Source: Colius striatus
Lineage: Eukaryota > Chordata > Aves > Coliiformes > Coliidae
Assembly: GCF_028858725.1 (NCBI RefSeq)
Contig: NC_084760.1
Location: forward strand, 78,560,367-78,624,366
Reading direction: 5' to 3'
DNA: 64,000 bases
Below are positions 36,690-64,000 of this stretch, piece by piece. Numbering within the stretch: the stretch's first letter is position 1; the number at the start of each line of letters is the position of its first letter. The position numbers were made by a program, and so were the translations under genes. The notes below the pieces were generated by a model. The model did no database searches, had not been told where the DNA came from, and was given only the letters and a program-made list of their open reading frames with translations.

Positions 36690-38315
36690 TATCACCTTCA
36701 GAGCTTTCTGATGAGCTGTGGTGCTCATCAGCCTTCACTGCTCATCACTTGGTGCTCAGCAGCCTTCTGCCACACTGGGCCACTACTTGGAAAGCTTGGC
36801 TGTAGAGGCCATCCGAGACCACCTACAGACCCCTACAGACACAGAAGGGCCACACTGACACCCTGCTCTGCTTCAGGACCCCTGTAATGCTTGCTGGCTG
36901 GCACAAGTGCAGCATGAGACTGGTGGGCCTTCCCCATTGTCCACCTTCCCTCATCACTTGTCCAAGCTGTAACTATTGTCATGTAATTGACACCTTTCAG
37001 TTTCCCAAATGGCCTGGAGTTGGCTGCAGGATCATTAACCTTTTCCTAGTGCCCCTGCTTGGTGGGGCCAGGTCTGTCACCCTGACACCAGGCACTCTGA
37101 GAGCAGGGAGCCACTTTTCCCATGGGACATGGGAAGAGAAGAGCAGAGCTGGGGTGCTGAGCCATCGGGGCTTTGCTGCTCACTCACTGCAGAGTGCTGA
37201 CAGCCCAGCAGCTCCCATGGCAGAGATGGGTCTCCTTCCAAAAGCCCCAAGGGCCACCACTTGAGGCGCCTCAGCAGCAGCAGCCTCTGGCCCTCCAAGG
37301 GAATGAGGATAGGGGCTCAACTTCCCCATCAGTAAAGGCATTACATTTAGGTTAGCACACAGACCCTCATCCCTTACCTTAAGGGGCTGGGTAAAAGTCT
37401 GCAAACGGTCAGTGGTTTTTAAGCTAAAAATCAGGCCAAGGGGTTAATTTTGTAAAGCTATTGCCTCCCAGCTCAGGCTCTGCTTTTGGAGCATGGTGCA
37501 GGAGCAGCTCAACCCAGCATTCTCCCAACTCTCCTCCTCCTCTTCACACCTACTCTCCAGTACTGAAAGCAGACATCATCTCCTGTAGCAGCTACTAATA
37601 CAGTAACACTTAAGTACCCTGAGAAAGTGTTTTCCCAAAAGACAGAGCACTGTTTTCCCTCCCTGAACCTGGTACCACTGTAGCCCAAGTGAGATGCACG
37701 AGCTGTGCACCACCCTTCACTAACACTGCTTTCAACCCAACTGTCCCCTGGGACTCCCCACACCCTCTCCAGCACCCTACCAGCCTCTTCATGAGGTCCC
37801 TGGAGCACTGGGCTGGGTATTCCCAGCTCTCGCCTGTGCTCAGGTCCTTTGCAGAGATGTTTTGAGCACCAGCAGCACTTCTGCCTGCAGAAATGACAAG
37901 AAATCTGAGAAAGCACCAAGTTGTTCTGCTGCAACGTACGGGCTTACAGGAAAGGTTTGGAGTGTGGGAAGGAAGGAGGAAACAAGGCCGAGAACATTCA
38001 TCCAAAGCAAAGAAGTAGAGGCTGGGATAATATCATTGCCTCTGTGCTGCAGTACTGAGGACTGGCTTCAGCCCTAGCCCTTGTACAGCCTGAAAGGATG
38101 AGTCTACAAGCAGGGTGGGACTTAGCATTTCTAAATTCCAGTAGCATTTGTAAGCAGAGGAGTGTCCTGCTTCTGCAGTAGGATGGGAATGCATAGACAT
38201 GAGTGGGTGCAGACTTTCAGGGCTGAAGGGACAGAATGAGCCCCTCTCACCTCTGCCAGAGCAGAGTAGAAGAAAAGGTGGAATTAACAAGAAGCACTGG
38301 GGGATTACATATCTG
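36690..38315. other. Gene-free stretch downstream of AARS2
   Basis: No exon or RNA gene recognised. It lies beyond the probable AARS2 polyadenylation site. Confidence 0.45.
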
Positions 38316-38320
38316 TACCC

Positions 38321-38326
38321 TTTAAT
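38321..38326 (-). terminator. Candidate polyadenylation signal of AARS2 (ATTAAA)
   Basis: The plus-strand TTTAAT reads ATTAAA, the commonest variant hexamer, on the minus strand. It lies about 360 bases past the AARS2 stop codon. No canonical AATAAA was noticed between the stop and this site. Confidence 0.35.
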
Positions 38327-38683
38327 GGCTTTACGATAACACTGTGCCCTCTTTCCATGCTCTCACAGAGCCTCTGTGCTGGTCTTGTGGCAAAACTGTG
38401 TTGTTCCTGGAGAAGCAGGATCTGCTGCTGCAACTGGTGCTTTCTGAGGCTCAATCCCTACGTGTCTATGCTGATAACAGGCAGCATCATGCTGTCAGTG
38501 GGATCAGGAGTGGGGTCTCTGCTCATCCCTGATGTCCAGAAGCCAAATGCTCCAATGCAGTGGCTACAACAACGTTCAGTATGGGAGCTGCTAGACTGTT
38601 CAGATCAGAGTGTTAGACGTGCTCTGCATTGTGTCCATCGAGCGTGCAGCTGAACTGCATACAGCTGTCCTGTCATCAGAGCA

Positions 38684-58191
<19,508 letters not shown>

Positions 58192-58425
58192 AGCGGTACG
58201 GGGCGGAAAGCGGCGCGGCGGCTTCCGGAAGGGGCGGAGGGAAAGGCACCGGGGGCCGGAGGGGCAACGGATGGCCCTTAGTGTGCGTGCGTAGCAGCTT
58301 CTCGCGCTCGGGGTTCGACTGGCTGGGCTGTCGGGCGGCCGCTGCGCCGCCTTCCGTCCCGTGGGAGCGCCCCTGCTGCCGCGGCGATTGCTCCTGCCTG
58401 GCGGGCCGGGGGGTCGGCTGGCGCC

Positions 58426-61400
58426 ATGGCGGGCCACGGGGCCTCGCGGCTGGCCTGGTGCCTCCGCCGCGTCGGGGCCGGCGGCGACTGGCTCCTGCTG
58501 GAGCCCGGCACGCAGGTGAGCCGCGACGGGCCGGGCTCCCCGCACGCTCCGGTCCTTCGCCGGGGGTGGCCGTGGGTGCTGCCCGGGGGAACTGCAGCAG
58601 GGAGGCGCCGGCCGCGGAGCCCCGCAGGGCGGCTCGCTGGGGCTCCCGGAGGCAGAGGCGCCGCTAGAACCGGCGCGTCTCGGCACCGGTAACGGGAGCC
58701 GAGAGCGGGGCGCGGGCCCGAGAGTGGGCACCTGAGCACATCTGCCAAGCTCTCTGTTGTTAAGAAGAGGTGGTTTTGGGGTTGGAGTTGCTCGTGTGAC
58801 ACGGCAATGAAGAGGGAGAAAAGTCCTTGCCTAATTATTCGGGTGATGCTCTAGTGAGGTTAACGGTCTGTAACGTGCTTGAGTTTTGTGGTCTAAGTTA
58901 CTCAAGTGTAAACGAGGTCATGTTTTAAATTTGCTCTAGTTGTGTTTCCTTATGATACAAGAATGAGCCTTTTTCAACAGTCATAGTTTTTAATAGAAAA
59001 GCCCAAATGAGTCCTTGTACTCTTCTTTTTAAACCCAGCAGAGCAAAGGTTTTTTGAGGCTGAGGTGCTGTAAGAGGACTACTGTTCTCTGGCTGCATCA
59101 GGCAGTGAGATGATGTGGGTTCGTGCTGTACCTCATTCCTATGGTACCTATGCACTGCAAAAAGTACCGCTCTTAACTCATCTTGTAATACTAGGCAACT
59201 CTTGAAGGAAATGTACCATTTCATTGCTCTTCTATCTCAGATTTGAAGCCTGAGGGTATGTGAGTTTACCCCGTGAAGGACTTGAGTTAGTACACCTGAA
59301 AAACAAGCAGCCAGGACCCCGTCAATTTTGCAGAGAATCTTGTTTAAGATGTTATTCCTCTGATTGTCTGCATGGTGCTACAGTCTTGTCACAGGCAGTG
59401 TGGAGACTGATGGCCTCCTGGCTCTGCAGGCTTGCCGGGCCTCAGGCTGGCACAGACCGTTTTCACCAGGGATTGAAATGTCAGTGGCAAACTGTACTGC
59501 CAAGGTGTGGGAATGTGCCGTGGCCTGCCAGTTCTGCTGTGGGCAGCAGCCTGCTCCAGCAGGCCAGTGGTAACGTCTCAGCCCTCCAATGTTTGGTGAA
59601 CACTGATGTTTGGGAAAGCTTTATGACTGGCCCTACCTGGTCTTAATTGTATCAAGATGTGTGTAACTGTTAATAACAGCGGTCTTTGTCTACCTGAGTC
59701 TCTGTTCCTCTAACATATACAATCCAAGTTGAAACAACACTAATATATATGTGAAGCATTTAGGAGGTAGGGACCTACAATGGTTAAAACTGCTTTCACA
59801 ATCTTAGTTTTCTTCCTTGCATTTAGTTATGAGAGTCTGAGTTCTTGCTTTAAACTTGGATGGGACCTGCTTAGGTAATGTGCAGCCAATGAACTTCCCT
59901 TGAGAGCAGCATCTTTCCATCTTGTAGGAATTGGAGAAAGGAGAAAGCAGATACTTCATACCTTGAAATTTCTGAGATGCCGTAGTTCAAACAAAAAGCA
60001 GAGACAGAAAGGTTCCTAGAGCTTCCCTGCATATGCAAAGGAGAAGACTTTGCAGTTTTAAGGAAATCTGATTAGTTGAGAACATTAGTGGAGGATGGTG
60101 AGGCACTGGAATGTGTTGCCCAGAGGTTATGGATGCCCCATTTCTGGAAGTGTTCAAGGCCAGGTTGGATGGGGCTTTGAGTAAAATGGTCAAGTGGAAA
60201 GTGTCCATGTCTATGGCAGGGGAGTTGGACTACATGATCTTTAAGGTTCCTTCCAACCCAAACCACTCATTTGTGCAAATGAGTTGGGATTGCAGGGGAA
60301 AAGAGACATAGTCTTCACCTAAAACATAAAAAGTAGAGTCCACCTTTATAATATTCTTCACCAGACTTAACTGTGGGCTTCTGCTAAAAGGTGTTTGTCC
60401 TGCTTTTTCTACTGTATTATGTTTGATCTGTGCAGTTGTCTAATTACATGGTAAGTTGACTGAAAACTTGTGCAACACAGGGAACAGTATGTATGGTTAT
60501 TAGATGTTGCAGAGGAGGCAGCGGAGGGAAGGAGAACAGAGCTGTGCTTTAAATGGCAGCCTGCAATTTGATCAGGTTTAATAAGGTACTGTGAAACAGT
60601 ACTATTAAATTGTGTCCTTTCTTCCCAAAGATGCTGTTAGAGCCTAATCAGATTATTAGATCACTTTCACTACTGAGTATGAACTGCCTGTAGCTTAGTT
60701 TCTGAGCTGTATGATTGGTGGTGTGACTTACAAAAGTATTACAGGTTTAAGGTACAGTTACATGGGCATTTGGGGCTATTTTTCCCATTCCTTTCTTGTT
60801 CAGACAGTTGAACAAATGCAACTAGGGAAAGAAGAGGGTAAGAGCTAATCTTGAGACCCACGAACAATTGTACTGGTTGGAAGCAATGGTGTTTAGTTAG
60901 GTAATGACTAAAGTGGGGCATGGATGGGTTGCAAGCAGCTTTGAGCAGCTTTGCTGCAGTGGAAGATTTCCACGAAACTGGGCTGTAACCTGCCTTAGAG
61001 CAATAAAATTTTCCTCAATGGGAGGAGAAGGAGAATACTTCAAACTTGACAGGTTTCTGTTTTCTATCTACTCTTTAATTTAAATACTAAAAAAAACCCC
61101 CAAACCACATTATCATTAACTGTTTGGAAATAGCTATAAGATGCTAATCTAGATAGATTCCTGCTGTACTTAAAATGAAATGACATAAATGGAATTTACC
61201 ATGTTGTTGCTGATTGCAGTTACTAAACTACTTTATTTTTAGGTGACTATAGGCCGAGGATTAGATCTCACGTACCAGCTGGTGTCAAAAACCTGCCCCC
61301 TGATGATCTCTCGTAAGCACTGTATTTTCCAGCAGAATGCAGAAGGGCAGTGGACTGTCAAGGATAACAAGGTATAGAGACTGTTTAAAGACCTTGTACT

Positions 61401-63982
61401 CTAATACTCACTGAAGAGGATGCTCTGCTCAAACACGTATGGGCTGTGGTATAATATTGTGTAAGTGTGATACAAAGGCAAGGTGTCTTGCTTGTTGTGC
61501 ACTTCCAGCAGTAGCTGCAATTTGGATGCAAACCAGCTTTCTTTATGTAGATGTGTCTCTGGGTTTAGCAATTTTCAGACAGTTGTGGTGTTGCCAAGGG
61601 CACTTTGCAGTCTGTGAACCTATTTTTTCTGTTGCTTTCCTTAAAAAATATCCTATTAATTTTGGCAGTATTCTAAAGGATAATGTTCTTGTGTTGTTAA
61701 TGAAAAGATAAACTGATATTCCTTGTAGTGACACAATTGGTTTAATTATAATCAACTACAACAAGAATCTATTGTTAGAAAAAACATACTGCATGTTATG
61801 CTCAAATGAGTTTCTTCGGGGCTTGAACTGCTGAAGAGCAGCTCTACAGACAGAGAGCTGGGAGTCCTGATTGATAATAAATTAAACATGAGCCAGCAAT
61901 GTGCCCTCGTGGCCAAGAAGGCCAATGGCATCCTGGGATGCATCAAGAAGAGTGTGGCCAGCAGGTCAAGGGAGGTTCTTCTCCCCCTCCACTATGCCCT
62001 GGTGAGGCCTCATCTGGAGTCCTGTGTCCAGTTCTGGGCTCCCCAGCTAGAGAGGGACAGAGAACTTCTGGAGAGGCTGCCCAGAGGGGTTGTGGAGTCT
62101 CCTTCCTTGGAGGTCTTCAAGACCTGCCTGGACATATTCCTATGCAACCTGATCTAGGTGAACCTGCTTTTGCAGAGGGGTTGGACTAGATGATTTGTGA
62201 AGGTCCCTTCCAACCCTACCATTTTATGATTCTGAAAGCCCTCAGCTGATAGAAGTGTTGACATCAGAGTCCTCAGCTAGCTCTCGCTTTGCCTTCAGTA
62301 ACCTGATTTTTATACTATGATCTCTCCACTTTCTCATTCAGGCTGAAAACTGTAAAACCAGCAAATTGCTTTAAAGCAGCACTGGTAGAACAAAACTGTT
62401 CAACATGTCATGTAGATTTGAAAGATGTTTGGGGTCAGCAGAAAATGAGACGGAAGGAATGGAGTACCTACTATTAAAATTATACTATTAACCAAAGCTC
62501 TGTACTTATATAAACTTGAGAATTTACAGTTTTTAGATGACTGGAAACATCTATGATAGATGCAACTAATGCTTCTGTGTTATCACTACCACCATTTTGT
62601 CAAGTCATTTTATTGAATCTCTTTGAGATACACCAGTTGTCAGTGTTTCTGCAGTAACTTTTGCTGTTTTTCAAAACTCTTTCTTGAGCTAGTGTCCAAC
62701 TTTAAACTCCTTTTTCTGCTTTGAATGTTATCTCTGGAAGAACATTTCCCTTCCAGTTTAAGTTTTCTCTGGATTTATGGAGAACTGTCTCGTTTGTCAT
62801 TAGTCAGTATAAGCCATGCTCCTTCTTTTTCTTCTCTAGTTTCTTCCTGAATTTCAGGTTACATTAATTGTAAAGAATAATTACTGCAATGTTCTTGACA
62901 GTGATCTGTGGTGAAGTCTTGTTATTGACTAGTCCTTTTTTCTGAAGGTTTTGATCAGGTTTTTCTTCTCTTAGAGTTCATTCTTTTCCTTCTGCACAAG
63001 CACATATATTAATATTGGTCTGAGTGCTTGTGCACAAAATCTGTAATGCAGGAATAATGCAATAACTGTAATAAATGGGACACTAAGCTGAGAAATTGAG
63101 TATTGCAAGGTTTATTTAAAGAGGTGGCTTATTCTGATTGCAACACTGAAGAGGTTGGATATGTTTACAGTTGCCAGAAATAACTTGCAGAGGAGTGTGT
63201 AACTGCATATTAAATTTTGCTGATTCTCTGTTCATTTGCAGAGTCTAAATGGAGTCTGGCTTAACAAACAGCGCCTGGATCCCTCAAAAGCCTATCCTGT
63301 CACTGAAGGAGACCGGATCCAGTTGGGAGTGCCTTTGGAAAACAAAGAGACTGCTGAATATGAATATGAAGTAATTAAAGAGGAATGGGAGAAAATCAAA
63401 CCCTTTTTAGCCCAAAGGAGTGACCTAGGGAAAGCTAAGAGTTCAAGAACTAAACGTAAATTTACTTTGGAGGAATTGGACACATCTGAATCAGAAGGCC
63501 CTTCAAACTCCAGATCCAAAAGAGACAGAGTGTCCTGTGACAGTGAACCCTTGGGTAGATCACGGGGAAGGGCAGAAGAGGCCAAACAGCTTACAGAGAA
63601 GATGGATGTCGAGCTGCCTTCTCCTGGACCAAGTGAGGAGGATAGTGGTGCAGTGCATAGCAGCCCTGCGCGCTCCGAGAAAGCACTGTCTGTCCCCCAT
63701 AAGGACCAGAAAGCTTCTGGTCTTGCACAGTCATGGACTGGCTTAGAAATGGTGAAGAAAACTCTGGTAGATATAATGAAGTTAAAGGTGAAAGTGCAGG
63801 AGAAGCAGACAGCAGTTCTGCATGTGAAGCAGAAGCGCAGGAAGTGTGCTCAGAAGGAGGTCCTGGCAATGGAGCAGGAGCTGCGGGACTTGCAAAACCA
63901 GCTGTGTGTGGAACAAGAGCATCACCAGCAGCAGGTGGAAGAGCTGGAGAGGACGTTCTCTAAAGAGCAGCAGAAGCTAGAG
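58426..63982 (+). CDS. RNF8: RNF8 E3 ubiquitin ligase, N-terminal part (3 exons; continues past the window)
   Basis: RNF8 binds phosphorylated MDC1 at DNA double-strand breaks through its FHA domain and, with UBC13, ubiquitinates linker histone to recruit RNF168. Exons 58426-58515, 61243-61371 and 63242-63982 have good AG/GT borders and phase-0 joins, giving 320 codons. The FHA domain spans ~residues 17-115 across all three exons. The phosphothreonine-binding residues are visible: R35 in GRG and S53 in SRKH, then NKSLNGVWLN and GDRIQLGVPLENKE. A Lys/Ser-rich linker with a TKRKFTLEEL segment follows, then from ~residue 240 a coiled coil (EQELRDLQNQLC, HHQQQVEELE). The RING finger should lie in exons beyond the right edge and is not seen. 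The start ATG is in a GCGCCATGG context and gives WCLRRVG and WLLLE as in mammalian RNF8. Introns 1 and 2 carry CR1 fragments. AARS2 is divergent upstream. Confidence 0.97.
60085..60270 (+). mobile_element. CR1 LINE 3' fragment in RNF8 intron 1
   Basis: 'tggaatgtgttgcccagagg', 'gttcaaggccaggttggatg' and 'gttggactacatgatcttta' follow the CR1 3' end order. The terminal ATTCTATG repeats are lost, so this is an older copy. Confidence 0.8.
61800..62233 (+). mobile_element. CR1 LINE 3' end with internal deletion, RNF8 intron 2
   Basis: It contains 'catgagccagcaatgtgccc', 'aggcctcatctggagtcctg' and 'ttggactagatgatttgtga', ending in 'accattttatgattct'. At about 62073 the text jumps from 'cttctggagag' straight to 'gctgcccagagggg', omitting the roughly 300-400 bases present in the copies at 9038 and 40036. 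Confidence 0.9.
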
Positions 63983-64000
63983 GTATAATGGTGGTAATCT

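Overview
This is vertebrate nuclear DNA, most likely from a bird. Coding sequence is split into small exons with GT-AG introns. There are many CR1 LINE fragments whose 3' ends carry the ATTCTATGATT-type tail, avian-style endogenous retrovirus LTRs, and two CpG-rich blocks. There is nothing prokaryotic, and I found no CRISPR array, tRNA or rRNA gene.

Three protein-coding genes can be read exon by exon. TCTE1 (DRC5, a flagellar nexin-dynein regulatory complex subunit with leucine-rich repeats) is on the minus strand at 1909-10987 in four coding exons. AARS2 (mitochondrial alanyl-tRNA synthetase) is on the minus strand at 38684-58191; all 22 coding exons join in phase to give 991 codons plus stop. 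RNF8 (FHA/RING ubiquitin ligase of the DNA-damage response) is on the plus strand from 58426; its first three coding exons (320 codons) are present and the gene runs off the right edge. AARS2 and RNF8 are head to head, with only 234 bp of CpG-rich DNA between their start codons. The first ~830 bases look like the 3' UTR of a plus-strand gene converging on TCTE1; by synteny with mammals TMEM151B is the candidate, but no coding sequence confirms it.

The stretch from about 11.1 to 38.3 kb has no gene I can assign. It holds an orphan CpG island (15.79-16.24 kb), a disabled TSSK-like kinase pseudogene (about 18.9-19.4 kb), CR1 and LTR fragments, and several nested insertions (CR1 in LTR at 23.6-24.0 kb; CR1 in CR1 at 33.8-34.2 kb). 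The large TCTE1 intron (5953-10830) is mostly filled by two adjacent LTR-like elements and one long CR1 3' end.

The most interesting local structure is a GC-rich minisatellite (46262-46567) in AARS2 intron 13. It abuts the exon 14 splice acceptor and repeats that acceptor motif about ten times. I found no convincing novel biological system. The findings are mostly gene architecture, pseudogene decay and repeat structure.
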